From the NCBI GenBank assembly GCA_022495995.1, contig JAFEMH010001491.1, positions 186,001 to 250,000 on the forward strand: a DNA stretch of 64,000 bases. Direction: 5' to 3'. A program made the translations under genes and the position numbers. Below, one piece after another: positions 45,164 through 55,756 of this stretch. The notes beneath the pieces are model-generated. The model searched no databases. It was not told the origin of the DNA and saw nothing but the letters and a program-made list of their open reading frames with translations. This DNA comes from Adenophora triphylla var. japonica. Its lineage: Eukaryota; Streptophyta; Magnoliopsida; Asterales; Campanulaceae. Position 1 is the first letter of the stretch. Each line of letters opens with the position of its first letter.

Positions 45164-46252
45164 CTAAGGCACCTTCATGTAAACATCCTCTTCAAGGTCG
45201 CCGTGGAGGAAAGCGTTTTTGACATCAAGTTGATGTATGATCCATCCTTTCTTGACCGCAACCGCGAGTAAGCTTCTCATTGTCACTAACTTGGCCACCG
45301 GAGCAAATGTTTCGTGAAAGTCAATGCCCTCCACTTGTGCAAATCCTTTGGCCACCAACCGCGCCTTGTAACGTTCAACTTCTCCATTGGGTTTGTATTT
45401 TATTTTGTAAACCCATTTGGAATCAATCGCCTTCTTGTTTGGTGGTAATATTTCAAGTGTCCATGTTTTATTTTGCTCCAAGGCACGTATCTCATTTTTC
45501 ATGGCTTCCCGCCAATGTTCATCCTTGACCGCCTGATAATAATACTTTGGCTCATCACGAGAAGTGATGGCCGCCAAGAAAGCTTTATGATTAGAAGAAA
45601 AGCGATCATAAGTAACAAAATGTGATAAAGGATATACCTCCGAGGTTTCTGAATTGGGATTGATTGGTACATGGTCTATAGAGCCGGGTAACTCGACGAC
45701 GTAATTCTCAAGATGCTTTAGCTGCTTCTTGACTCGATCACTGCGTCGTAGCTCTGGAATCTGAGTTTGATCAGACACATTGTTCTCTGCTATGTCCTCA
45801 AAATCTGGAATCTGAGTTTGATCAGACACATTGTTCTCTGCTATGTCCTCAAAATCAGTAGTTGGCTGAGGATGATCATGTTGCTCGGCCGGAATCCCAG
45901 GGACAGCACAATCTTTCTCACATGGCTCCAAAGAGAAATCCATACCCAAATCATCATCCCCACTGTTAACCACATTCTTCACCTTAAGGTTAATGCTGAG
46001 CTGAGTTCTTTTGAAAGGAAAAATGTTTTCAACAAACTTTACATCCCTTGAAACAAAAATTTGTTTTGTGTTAAGGTCGAACATCCTATAACCCTTTTGT
46101 GAGTAAGGGTAACCTACGAAAATGCAAGGCCGTCCCCGAGCATCGAATTTGTCTCCCCCTTTCTTGTTATCTTTAGCATAAGCTAAATAACCAAAGTGTT
46201 CATACTTGGGAAGTTTGTGGAACAAGGTTTCATACGGTGTCATATTTTTCAA
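45164..46252 (-). pseudogene. copia integrase C-terminus and RT N-terminus
   Basis: Begins in the integrase tail ([34 protein letters not shown]), passes a variable linker, then enters [60 protein letters not shown] and [12 protein letters not shown] 51-bp tandem duplication in the linker repeats [17 protein letters not shown] (about 45,760-45,860). Confidence 0.92.
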
Positions 46253-46455
46253 AAACTTTGATGGTAAACTATTTATGATATATGTAGAATTTAATACACA
46301 CTCCCCTCAAAATTTCTTTGGTAAACCCGCTTCAAAACGTAGGGCCCGGGCTATTTCCAAAATATGCCTGTGCTTACGTTCCACAACTCCATTTTATTGT
46401 GGGGTGTCGGTGCATGAAGTTTCAAGTAACATGCCATTCTCAATATAATAATTCG

Positions 46456-46799
46456 TCATTTCATTAGATGAAACTCAGGACCATTATTACTCCGTACACA
46501 TTTAATCTTCTTCCCAAATTGAGTGTGTACCATCTTACAAAACATAATGAGATATTTATAAACCTCATATTTGTACTTAATAAGAAACACCCATACACCT
46601 CGACTAAAATCGTCTACCACAGATAAGAAATAATGTGCCCCCAAAAAAGAGGGTGTTCTATACGCCCCCCAAATATCACAATGGATCATGTCAAAACAAG
46701 CAAGTAATCGAATACTACTTAACGGAAAAGGAAGTCTCGTTAACTTAGCTCTAAAACAAGAATCACAATGTTTATTTTCTTTGGTTCCACTGCCAATAA
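46456..46799 (-). pseudogene. copia integrase core
   Basis: Minus-strand frame with HCDSCFRAKLTRLPFP (part of the zinc-binding HHCC), then HCDIWGAY and FLSVVDDFSRGVWVFLI, and SNNGPEF where DNGxEF is expected. D and E positions of the catalytic triad are mostly present, but RSNNGPEF has N for the second D. The frame is truncated at about 46,460 and interrupted at 46,799 by the Tat element. The remainder of the pre-integrase region is at 56,350-56,470. Confidence 0.85.
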
Positions 46800-47388
46800 T
46801 GTTTTGGTCAAATTTCAACAGATGTATTTCGATGATAAGAAAAATGACTAAAGTGATATGAATCAAGGTACAATGATTATCAAGTTGAATAGAAATGGAC
46901 ATAAGTTGTTTGTTGACTAGGGAAAACCCTTGAACAACTTGTTCGCCGGCATAAAACCCCGGGAGGTTTTGGTACCTGCCTTGACCGGAAGTTTACTAAG
47001 TGTTTTCGTGATTACAGAGCTAAGAGCGTATTCAAAGGGAGCTTAGGCTAGAGTGAACGTGTGTGCAAAAATACAGTGTTTTCCCTTTTATACCTCATTA
47101 CAACGGCTAATTACAAAGAAAATAATGGGCCTAGAATCTCGGGAGAGAGGTTGATCTGGTTGAGATATCTTCGCCATTTTGTTGATGGAGGGGATAACGA
47201 TCTGTTGCTGGAGAAACGTCTTCGGATTGGTCTTCGATTGTCTTGCCACGTTCCCTGAAAAATAGGGATAACGTAACTACGGTTCAACCTGCAATAGATC
47301 AAGATGTAATAGAACAACTCAAGTTGTTAGTACCAAGTTGTTCGGTGCAAGTTGTAAACAAGTTGATTTAAAAACGTAGGGCCCAACA
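46800..47388 (-). repeat. Tat 3' LTR
   Basis: On the minus strand TGTTGGGCCC...CAAAACA. The purine-rich TTTGGGGGCAA precedes it. Near one end CAAGTTG/CAACTTG occurs several times within about 60 bp (47,316-47,370). Confidence 0.92.
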
Positions 47389-47576
47389 ATTGCCCCCAAA
47401 CTTTTTGAATTTTTAAAATGCAGAATATAAAGAGACAAAAAGATTTAAAAAGTTTGCCAAAAACGGAGGTGAAGTACGGCGGTTTTTAAATGAAAAAGGT
47501 TTTGATGGGACGGTTTAAGTAATTTACCAAGCAAAAGTCATGATGGTTTTGACTCCCAACCGCTGCCAACTTCTCC

Positions 47577-47588
47577 TATAATAAATAA
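47577..47588 (+). promoter_or_regulatory. TATA-like box of the antisense gene
   Basis: CTATAATAAATA lies about 165 bp upstream of the first in-frame ATG of the plus-strand gene and just inside the 3' LTR border, followed by a CT-rich leader (CTCCTCCCCAACTC). Confidence 0.5.
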
Positions 47589-47741
47589 GTCTCCTCCCCA
47601 ACTCTCCCTTTCACAGAATCAAAAGGGTTGCTTTCAAAGAGATTTTCGAAAATAAGAACCAAGGAAGGAGATCGGAGAGAGAATCATGTAGGAACCTCCG
47701 GTGAGTTTTTCGCTTCTTCAAAACTTAACTACGCCCAAATC

Positions 47742-49221
47742 ATGCCACAAGGTTGGAGATGCCTTCAAACCCTAGTTAGGTTAAGTGCGGAAACAGAGTT
47801 GGAGGTTGGTCTAGAGGAATTTGCTTACACAACTGAGTTTAGGGGATTTGGCCTAGGGAGGTTTGGATTTAGGGTTAAGACTGGTGGAGAGCCTTTTTTG
47901 AATGATAACAGTGATCCTGCTGATAGAGGGTGGAAGAATAAATTCTTCTTCGCAAGGAGAAATACCCTGGTGTCGGAGGAGGGTGCCAATTCCAAGTGGA
48001 GGTCTCAAGGTAGTATAGATATTTTTTTCTTATTCTAATAATGCTTCTTAACAATCTGCTAACTAACTCCCTGAATTTTCTTTGACTTAGTTGCTAAGCT
48101 GGGCTTGCTTTTCGCTCATAAAGATAAAACAGAGGAGAACGTGAAAAAGATTTACGAGTTGGATCCACTAGTGAGGTCTTTCAAAGCATTGCCAGTTTTG
48201 TTTGTTGCAGATCCAGAAGGAGAAACTAATCCTGAAGAAGCTTTATCTGAGCCTATCAAGATGTCCACAGGTTAATCTAGCATCTTAGAGCTTTGCCTAT
48301 CTTCAATTTGTTCTAATTCCTTTAAATTGTTCTAATTCTACATCCCTTCTTTGCAGCTACTCGATCCAAAGACACTGTGAGTGCTGCAGACCTACTGGCT
48401 GAGGCTAGGGCAAAAAGTTTTGCAAGGAAAGATAGCAAGCCTCCCACTCCCAAGTCTGTGGTATCTAGCTCTAATGTGAATGTGTCCAAGAAGAAGGAGG
48501 AAGCAAAGAAGAGGAAGTTAGTGGAGGCTGAGGCCACGGACACAAGTGATGATATGGATATGGTGAAAACAAGAGAGAGGTTTAAAGCTGCGATAACAAG
48601 TTTTGTTGATAAGGTAAAACGAAGAGACCTTGAACCTTATCAAAGAGTTGATAGAATATTAACACTTCTTTTATGCAGGAAATTATGAGTCCTATTATGG
48701 ACCAGGTTGATGCTCTGAAGATCAAGGCGGCAAGATGCAGTTATGAAGCTGCGGAATCAAGGAAGGAAGCCACCAAAAGTGCTGAGGAAGTAGAGAGGTT
48801 GAAGAAGGAAGCGAACAAGTATGTTGGTGAAGTGGAGAATTTGAAGAAGGATTTTGAGACTTTGGGGAAGGAAGTGGAAGTTGTTCGTGCTGAGAACGAA
48901 GCTCATATGAAGGAGCTTGAAGCCGCAAAGGGGGACTTCAAGTTCAATGCTACCAAGACATTGCTAGAGGCCAGAATTCAGCTGATGGAGGAATACAAGA
49001 ACGGACAAGCCCCAACTTGGAACTTGGAGGAGGAGAGAAGAATTTTAGAAGACCACATGGGAGAACCAGCAGATGTAGAGGAGGTGAACTCAATGGCCCT
49101 CGAAACTTTAATTGATGATACTGATAAAGCCTTGAGTACCATAGTGGTAGCTCAAGTTGTAGGAAATGATCAAGGGAAGAAGTCAGCAGTACCACCGGCG
49201 GCAGCAGGCCAAAGTGTTTGA
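47742..49221 (+). CDS. Antisense spliced gene within the Tat element (aORF)
   Basis: Plus-strand gene opposite to gag-pol, with exons 47,742-48,009, 48,091-48,270, 48,357-48,613 and 48,679-49,221. All three introns are GT-AG, 81-86 bp for the first two and 65 bp for the third, and join in frame. The N-terminal part (MPQGWRCLQTLVRLS; DRGWKNKFFFARR) recalls the 'putative gypsy type transposon' domain seen in plant genomes. The middle is lysine-rich (KKKEEAKKRKL) and the C-terminal exon is a long coiled coil rich in E and K (EEVERLKKEANKYVGEVENL; KKDFETLGKEVEVVRAEN). Extra ORFs, some antisense, are known from Tat elements; the function is unknown. The start is uncertain, since the frame is open to 47,628 and a 5' non-coding intron is possible at GTGAGT 47,701. 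Confidence 0.75.
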
Positions 49222-49734
49222 AAATATTTTCAAAGGTTTTAAGTAGTTTTGGATGGAAGAACAAAAAACAATGTTTGCTTATATTTGTCATACCTCTGTT
49301 GGTATGCACAAAAATGGGGGGTCTGTCTCCAAGACAAGGTTATTTTGGTATGTAATGGCTCATAAGAGCCTAGACAATTTATTTGGGGGTACCAGGTTGG
49401 TCTAGTATCCCAAGCTTTCTTAGGTTTTAAGGGATCGGTTGGCTTACCCAACTTGTCCTCTAGTTGCAAAATCTTTTGAAAACACTTTTAAGGTTTTTAA
49501 AGAAGTATTTTAGATTTTTCATAAATACTTGCTTGTTCATTAGATAACATGTTGATGTTATAAGCATAAGGTAACATGAAAATGTTACAACCGGCAGTCA
49601 CAACTTGAATAAGTGTGAAATCGTGCGCCCAGGCGAAGGTGTCAAAACCTTAATTCATAAGAAAAGATGAATATCTTTTAACCATGTGTAAATTGTACCT
49701 TTGATCAGAGGTAACCGTTTGAAGAGATAGAACA

Positions 49735-49945
49735 AGTATCAGCCGTCCTGGCGTGTCAACAAGTTCTATCCCTCTCCAGCTAGAGTCTCAACATGTTTGA
49801 GCCGTACTGGCGTGTCAACATGTTGAAATTCTTCTTCCTAGGTCCAAACATGTTGGAGCCGTACTGGCGTGTTAACATGCTTAGACCTATTCCAACTTTA
49901 GGTCCCAACAAGTATCAGCCGTACTGGCGTGTCAACATGTTGAGC
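49735..49945. repeat. Four spaced hairpin repeats in the Tat element
   Basis: The core GCCGTACTGGCGTGT (first copy GCCGTCCTGG) occurs at 49,742, 49,801, 49,858 and 49,918, spaced 57-60 bp. Flanks CAACATGTTTGA and TCAACATGTTG are complementary, and inside them GCC pairs with GGC around GTACT, so each can fold as a hairpin. It lies between the integrase end and the antisense gene end. Confidence 0.85.
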
Positions 49946-50135
49946 CTACTTCGTTTGTTCAAGTTGTACCTTGCAAAACAAATTCATGTTAGGGTTGGGC
50001 GTTAGCGTAGCTAACGCCCCTCCGATGCTTAAGTTAGTAAGGATTCTCAATAAAACTTGACAACTTGAAACACGTGAATGAATTCGACAACTAAAATAAA
50101 TCATACCTGAGAAGTCTAGTTGTTAATAACTGGAC

Positions 50136-51170
50136 TTACATAAAATAAAGCTTCAAATGGATGGCATTCCAACTCCTAGGGATTCTGTCTCCACTTGGGG
50201 TTGATAACCAATATGCACCCTTGCCAGCTTCAGCATCGATGAGATATGGGCCTTCCCACTTGGGCGCTAGCTTACCTGCATTCAATTCTCTTGTATTTTG
50301 AAATACTTTTCTCAAAACTAAATCACCAACCTGGAATCTTCTGATTCTGACATTTTTGTTGTAAGATCTTGCAATTCGTTGTTGATAAGCTGCCATCCTT
50401 ATCTAGGCTAAATCTCTGATTTCATCAATGGTATCTAAATCTTGGGTTAGCAAGAGGTTATTTTCATCTTGAGTTAATAAGCCATACCTTGCTGTTGGGA
50501 TTGTCACCTCGACTGGAATTACAACTTCTGCTCCATATACCAATGAATATGGAGTTCTACCTGTGGCTCCTTTTGTAGTGGTCCTATCTGCCCAAAGTAC
50601 AAGTGGTAACTCTTCAACCCACTTTCCCTTCTTTTGATCTAGGCGCTTCTTCAAGTTGTTGATGATCAACTTGTTGCTTGACTCAGCTTAACCATTGGCT
50701 TGAGGGTGGACGGGCGTAGACATGATCAACTTGATGCCCCAGCGAGTACAAAAATCTCTGGTCTTTTTACTTATGAATTGTGACCCGTTGTCACATATAA
50801 TCTCTGATGGCACACCAAACCTGCTAATTATATTTTTCTTTAAAAATGAGATTACCTCCTTGTCTCTTACTTGTACATAAGCTTCTGCCTCGATCCATTT
50901 TGAGAAATAATCAGTTAATGCCAACATGAACACTTTGCCTCCGGGAGCCTTAGGCAACTTGCCCACAATGTCCATGCCCCACTGCATGAAAGGCCAAGAT
51001 GAGACTATAGAATGTAGAGGCTCAACAGGTTGATGCAAGATGTTGCTGTGTCTTTGGCAGGCATCACACTTCTTTACATAGCTCATGGCATCTTGACGCA
51101 TGGTTGGCCAATAGTATCCTGTCTTGAGGGCCTCGACGCCAATGCCTTCCCACCAGAATGGTTCCCACAT
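50136..51170 (-). pseudogene. Tat integrase, main part, two in-frame stops
   Basis: From 51,170: GYYWPTMRQDAMSYVKKCDA (with CxxC, CDACQRH), then [48 protein letters not shown] and STPVHPQANG. A TAA at 50,688 replaces the CAA of QANGQAESSN. The frame resumes IINNLKKRLDQKKGKWVEEL and YSLVYGAEVVIPVEV, a TAG at 50,403 replaces CAG, and the end has FQVGDLVLRKVF and KLAPKWEGPYLI. All domain motifs are otherwise intact. Confidence 0.92.
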
Positions 51171-51481
51171 ATTCCTTCATGAATTTCTTTTAGCACTAGT
51201 TCAACTTGCTCATTATCAATGCATCTTAAATATTGTCCTGCAAAAGACTTCTTGAATAGCACATTATCCATCAAAACGAAAGTTGAAGTACGAATCTTAA
51301 AAGACCTAGCATTCTTAATATCTGGTGGAATAGTTCCAAGTTGAAGGAACTCGATTATAGGTTGGATCCAAGATGGTTCTGCATCTGGTGCCCCACTAGG
51401 TTGAGTAACCGCTTGAGTTTCCTTAACTTGGTCTATTACCGGGTACTTAACATAAATAATGGGGATATTAGTATGCAACAT
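51083..51481 (-). pseudogene. Tat integrase N-terminal part
   Basis: Contains FLQLGTIPPDIKNARSFKI, VLFKKSFAGQYLRCI and VLKEIHEGICGNHSGG, the linker and zinc-finger start that precede the integrase core in Tat elements. It is in the frame of the polymerase but separated from it by TGA at 51,488-51,490. A frameshift in GNHSGGKALAS leads to the next block at about 51,150. Confidence 0.88.
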
Positions 51482-51487
51482 TGATTT

Positions 51488-53434
51488 TCAAGTTGAACCC
51501 AAGTTGGCCAAGGCGTCCGCTTCTGTGTTCTCTTCTCTAGGGACCTGTTCCAAAGAGAATGACAGAAATTTTGAAGCTAAAGCCTTAACATGTTGGAGAT
51601 ACAGAGTCATCTTGGAATGCTTCGCCATATAACTGCCATTAAAATGGTTAGCTAGCAACTGAGAGTCAACAAATACGTTTATGTGTGTAATATTTAAACT
51701 TAAAGTTGTAGTTAAACCCATAATTAAAGCTTCATACTCAGCTTCGTTATTTGTTGCATTGAACTCACAAGATACAGCTTGAGGTATGATATCACCTTGA
51801 GGGGATTTTAGAACTATTCCCAAGCCAATTCCTTTGGAATTTGATGCTCCATCTGTAAATAGTGTCCAAAATCTGGGAATAGTTTTACCTTCGAGTTGTT
51901 GTACTTCCAGTTCCACCTCGGGCTGCAAACTTGGGCTGAAGTCAGCTACGAAATCGGCTAGGGCCTGAGATTTGATGGCCGTTCTTGGCTCATATGAAAT
52001 GTCATACGTGCTCAACTTGACCGACCACTTAGCCAACCTGCCTGACATCTCTGGAGTTCTCAACACATTTCTCATAGGATAATTAGTTCTAACAGTTATA
52101 GAATGTGTCTCAAAATAATGACGCAGTTTTGTAGCAGCAGTAGTTAAGGCTAAAATTAACTTTTCAAGATGAGAGTACCTCGTTTCAGCATCTAATAAAG
52201 ACTTGCTTACATAGTAAACAGGATGTTGTTCGCCTTGGATTTCCTTCACCAATACTGCACTAACAGCATTCTCAGATACAGCTAGATATAAATAAAGGTG
52301 CTCACCATGTTCTGGTTTGGCAAGTATGGGTGACGTCACCAGATATTCTTTAAGTTGTTTAAAAGCTGCCTCATGTTGGTCAGTCCATTGGAAGAGTTTA
52401 TTCTTTCTTAATACTTCGTAGAATAACCTGCACTTATCAGATGATTTAGATATAAATCTATTTAAAGCAGCTACTCTACCGGTTAACCTTTGGACGTCTT
52501 TGATATTCTTGGGAGATTCCAAGTTGAGAATGGCTTTGATTTGTTCAGGACTGGCTTCGATTCCTCTCTTGGTCACCATATATCCCAAGAATTTACCTGC
52601 TCTAACACCAAAGTTGCACTTTGCCGGATTAAGCTTCATGTTGAAAGCTTTCAAGATGTTGAATGCCTCAGCAAGGTGCTCTACATGATCTTCAATATGT
52701 TTAGACTTTACTACCATATCATCTATGTAGACTTCCATCGTCTTGCCAAGTTGATCTTTGAACATCTTGTTCACCAGCCTTTGATAAGTTGCCCCTGCAT
52801 TTTTAAGACCAAATGGCATAGAAATATAACAATATATACCTTCCGGAGTCATGAATGCCGTATCTTCCTGGTCTGAGGGTTCCATTTGAATTTGCTGGTA
52901 CCCTGAAGACGCATCCATGAACGTCAAGATATCGTAGCCAGCTGTCTCATCAACCAGAGAATCAATATGAGGAAGAGGGAATGGATCCTTCGGACAGGCC
53001 TTGTTCAAGTCTGTGAAGTCCACGCATACTCGCCACTTGCCATTCTTCTTCTCTACCACCACAACATTAGCTAACCACTTTGGATATTGAACTTCCCTGA
53101 TCATCTTGGACTTCAAAAGCCTTTCAACTTCATCTTTTATGATCTGGTTCCGCTCCTGGGCAAACTTTCTTCTTTTCTGGTGGACAGGACGAATGGTTGG
53201 ATCAATGTTCAACTTGTGAGTAATGATGTCCTTGCTTATCCCTGTCATGTCTTCATGCTTCCATGCAAAACAACATTTCTGACTTTTCAAGAACTCAATC
53301 AGCTCCTCTTCAATTTCAGATGGAAGGTCTATACCAACTTGCACTTGGGCCTCAGGATTCGACTCATCAATAGGAACGCTTTTCGTTTCATGCTCCACTG
53401 CTTCAAGAACATCCTGGGCCTTTTTCTTTAATTG
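51488..53434 (-). CDS. Tat polymerase: RT, RNase H, second RNase H
   Basis: About 650 residues in one open frame following the UAG at 53,435. RT motifs in order: WLANVVVVEKKNGKWRVCVD, FTDLNKACPKDPFPLP, GYQQIQM, FGLKNAGATYQRLVNKMF and catalytic YIDDMVVKS. Then RNase H: LYLYLAVSENAVSAVLV, YYVSKSLLDAETRYSHLEKL and ALADFVADFSP. A second, archaeal-type RNase H follows: WTLFTDGASNSKGIGLGIVL, NNEAEYEALIMGL, VFVDSQLL and PREENTEADALANLGS. The duplicated RNase H is diagnostic of the Tat lineage. The frame ends at TGA (51,488-51,490), probably a former CGA. Confidence 0.95.
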   Translation of the reverse strand, partial: QLKKKAQDVLEAVEHETKSVPIDESNPEAQVQVGIDLPSEIEEELIEFLKSQKCCFAWKHEDMTGISKDIITHKLNIDPTIRPVHQKRRKFAQERNQIIKDEVERLLKSKMIREVQYPKWLANVVVVEKKNGKWRVCVDFTDLNKACPKDPFPLPHIDSLVDETAGYDILTFMDASSGYQQIQMEPSDQEDTAFMTPEGIYCYISMPFGLKNAGATYQRLVNKMFKDQLGKTMEVYIDDMVVKSKHIEDHVEHLAEAFNILKAFNMKLNPAKCNFGVRAGKFLGYMVTKRGIEASPEQIKAILNLESPKNIKDVQRLTGRVAALNRFISKSSDKCRLFYEVLRKNKLFQWTDQHEAAFKQLKEYLVTSPILAKPEHGEHLYLYLAVSENAVSAVLVKEIQGEQHPVYYVSKSLLDAETRYSHLEKLILALTTAATKLRHYFETHSITVRTNYPMRNVLRTPEMSGRLAKWSVKLSTYDISYEPRTAIKSQALADFVADFSPSLQPEVELEVQQLEGKTIPRFWTLFTDGASNSKGIGLGIVLKSPQGDIIPQAVSCEFNATNNEAEYEALIMGLTTTLSLNITHINVFVDSQLLANHFNGSYMAKHSKMTLYLQHVKALASKFLSFSLEQVPREENTEADALANLGST

Positions 53435-53437
53435 CTA
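53435..53437 (-). promoter_or_regulatory. UAG with CAAUUA context between gag-pro and pol
   Basis: Gag-protease ends PSQA-UAG and the polymerase frame continues without shift as CAA UUA AAG AAA AAG. UAG followed by CAR-YYA is the known leaky-termination context of plant RNA readthrough. This would let pol be made as a gag-pro-pol fusion. A simple CAG to TAG mutation is the alternative. Confidence 0.5.
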
Positions 53438-55402
53438 AGCTTGACTAGGGGCTGAACTTGCTTTCATGTTGACCTTGTAGCATTCTTTAGAAACTTGCTG
53501 ATTTCCCTTCAACTTGGCCACGCCCCAAGGTGTTGGAAACTTGACGCACTGGTGATAAGTTGACGGTACGGCCTTCATGTTGTGGATCCAAGGTCTTCCC
53601 AAAATGACATTGTACGAGGAAGAACACTCAATCACACAGAACCTTTCCATAGAATTCATACCCTCCAAATAGATAGGCAACTTGATTTCTCCGACTGTTT
53701 GCTTCACTTCACCACTGAAACCTACCAGTACGGATGAATTTTTCACAACTTCGGACAAAGGAATACCCATATCTTCAAGAGCATGAGTGAAGATTATGTT
53801 GACTGAGCTGCCGCCATCAATCAGAATTCTCTTGACCACACAATTGGCAATCTGCACCTGAACAACTAGACCATCATGATGGGGGTCCAACGTGTTGTCC
53901 TTATCTTCATCTTCAAAGGAGATAACTTGACCATCTGTGAAGTCATGACGCCTTGAGGGCAGTTCTGACTGATCTTCCTTAGAACTCTTGGCATGACGCT
54001 TGGCTGCAGAGTAAGTTGTGCCGCAAATATGGGACCCACCTGAAATAACATTTACTACCTTGGTGGCTGGAGGAGGTGCAACTTTTTCGGGTCTGGATTG
54101 CTCCCCTGAATCAGGTTCTTTAGACTCACTTCTGACCCTCTTCTTACCCAACAAATCTTTAAGGAGACCCTTGGATAACAAATGAGCAATCTCCTTCCTC
54201 AAGGCAAAACAATTCTCAGTGGTATGCCCAAAATCTTCATGAAATGCGCACCACTTGGACTTATCCTTCCAAGTTGTTGACTGGTCACTCTTCTTGGGCC
54301 ACCTTGCTTTATCTCCAAGATTTCCCATGGCGCACAGGATTCCTGCAATGTCCACAGAAAAGCAGTATTCAGAAATTTTTGGATAATCATTATCATCTCC
54401 TTCTTGATCATCATCTTCAAAATGAACTCTAGAAGATTCAGATTTAACAGGGGGTTTGCCCCTGTTAGACTTATAGTGATGGGAATCTGATTTTATATCA
54501 GAGGGCTCAAATAGAGGAGTAGGAGTCCTCCCAGTTGATTTCCCCATTGCCAAGCTGTCATCCTCCAATCTGATGAAAGGCAAGGCTCTGGTTCTGATTT
54601 CCTCAAGCTGTTTCGCAGGGGTCAACACCAACTCATTATAGAATAATGAGTTCTTCTTCAAGCCTATACGGAATGCTTTCGTAGCTGTGGATACATCCAA
54701 GTTGGGTATAGTGACTGCCTCCTTGTTAAACCTGTGCAAATATTCTTTAAGATTTTCGTTAGGTTGTTGCACAATTCTATAAAGATCACTAGTCAACTTG
54801 TCAAACGCCCTATTGCACGAAAATTGATTAATAAACATATTTACAAGTTGAGCATAAGAAGAAATAGAGTTTAGAGGGAGTCCTGTTAGCCATTTTAAGG
54901 CCGGTCCTGACAAGGTTGAGCCAAAGCCTCTGCAAAAACATGCTTCTTTAAAAATAGGGGGGATACTTATGATATCCATTGATTCCTGATACAGCAATAC
55001 ATGCTCTGCTGGATTGGTGCTTCCATCATACTTCTTCATATGAGGGACTGAAAACTTCTTTGGGATCTCCACACTAGCTATTGCTGGAACAAAACGAGAT
55101 TCATTATAGCAAGTTGGAGAAACTTGGTGATACGGCAAGTTGACTCCAGGCACGCTTCGAAGCAACTCTTTAATGGTTTGCATTTCCTTAACAAGTTGAT
55201 TCTCTGCGAAAAGAGGAGTATTATTAAACTGAGGTGCGAAAGTATCAAAAGTATTAAAGAAACTCCCTGTTTGCCCCATTGAGGGTGTAGCATAGGTGTA
55301 GCAAGATGACAGCACAGGTTGGCTAGCTGGAAGGCTGAATCTTGGTTGCTCGATTGGAATGGACGTCACGATTGTACTTTCTGCTGGCAAGGTATTAGAC
55401 AT
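53438..55402 (-). CDS. Tat gag-protease
   Basis: About 655 residues. The capsid-type region has MKKYDGSTNPAEHVLLYQES, GPALKWLTGLPLNSISSYAQ, NQFSCNRAFDKLTSDLYRI and NENLKEYLHRFNKEAVTI. A diverged zinc-binding segment follows, WCAFHEDFGHTTENCFALRK. The aspartic protease has LVVQVQIANCVVKRILIDGG with catalytic-type DGGSSVNII, and the second half has SYNVILGRPWIHNMKAV. The start used is the ATG at 55,402, but the same frame continues upstream after one TGA at 55,427, so this may be the downstream part of a longer gag. Confidence 0.92.
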
Positions 55403-55426
55403 AGGGATATCTCCGAAATGGCTTGG

Positions 55427-55714
55427 TCATGTACCTGCACCAAACAAAGATATAGGGTACAAAGGTGAAAATGGGGTAGATACTTGAGTTTCAGCTTGCT
55501 TCCCTTTGCGCATGGCATCAATGGCATTGAATATCATGGTGTTTGTATGCTCCTGAGCCTCCAACCGGTCATTCACTTTCTTCAACATATCAGCCATGTT
55601 GGACATTATCTCCAAATTGACAGCTTCCAGATTCAAAGACGGGTTGCTTTGGACGCCGGAAACAGGAAGCGACCGACTCCTCTCACCTTGGCTGCCGAAC
55701 GGCGGATTAGCCAT
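55427..55714 (-). pseudogene. Tat gag N-terminal piece before an in-frame TGA
   Basis: From the ATG at 55,714, MANPPFGSQGERSRSLP and a coiled-coil-like SNMADMLKKVNDRLEAQEHT lead to GAGT-TGA. Eight codons later the main gag frame begins at MSNT, with no frame change. In related elements gag starts with such a coiled coil, so the TGA is probably a mutation. Confidence 0.7.
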
Positions 55715-55735
55715 TTCTACACAAATAATCAAAGT

Positions 55736-55753
55736 TTCCCACAGACGGCGCCA
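55736..55753 (-). promoter_or_regulatory. Tat primer-binding site
   Basis: On the minus strand TGGCGCCGTCTGTGGGAA begins three bases after the 5' LTR end. This is the primer-binding site form common in plant Tat-type and related Ty3 elements. Confidence 0.85.
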
Positions 55754-55756
55754 AAT

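Noticed and set aside
47061..47317. Short frames in the Tat LTR (also 56,068-56,274)
   Set aside because: Both lie inside LTRs and repeat only because LTRs are duplicated.
55427..55429. TGA in gag as second programmed readthrough site
   Set aside because: The following CCA does not match known leaky contexts (CUA or CAR-YYA), so a mutation is more likely.
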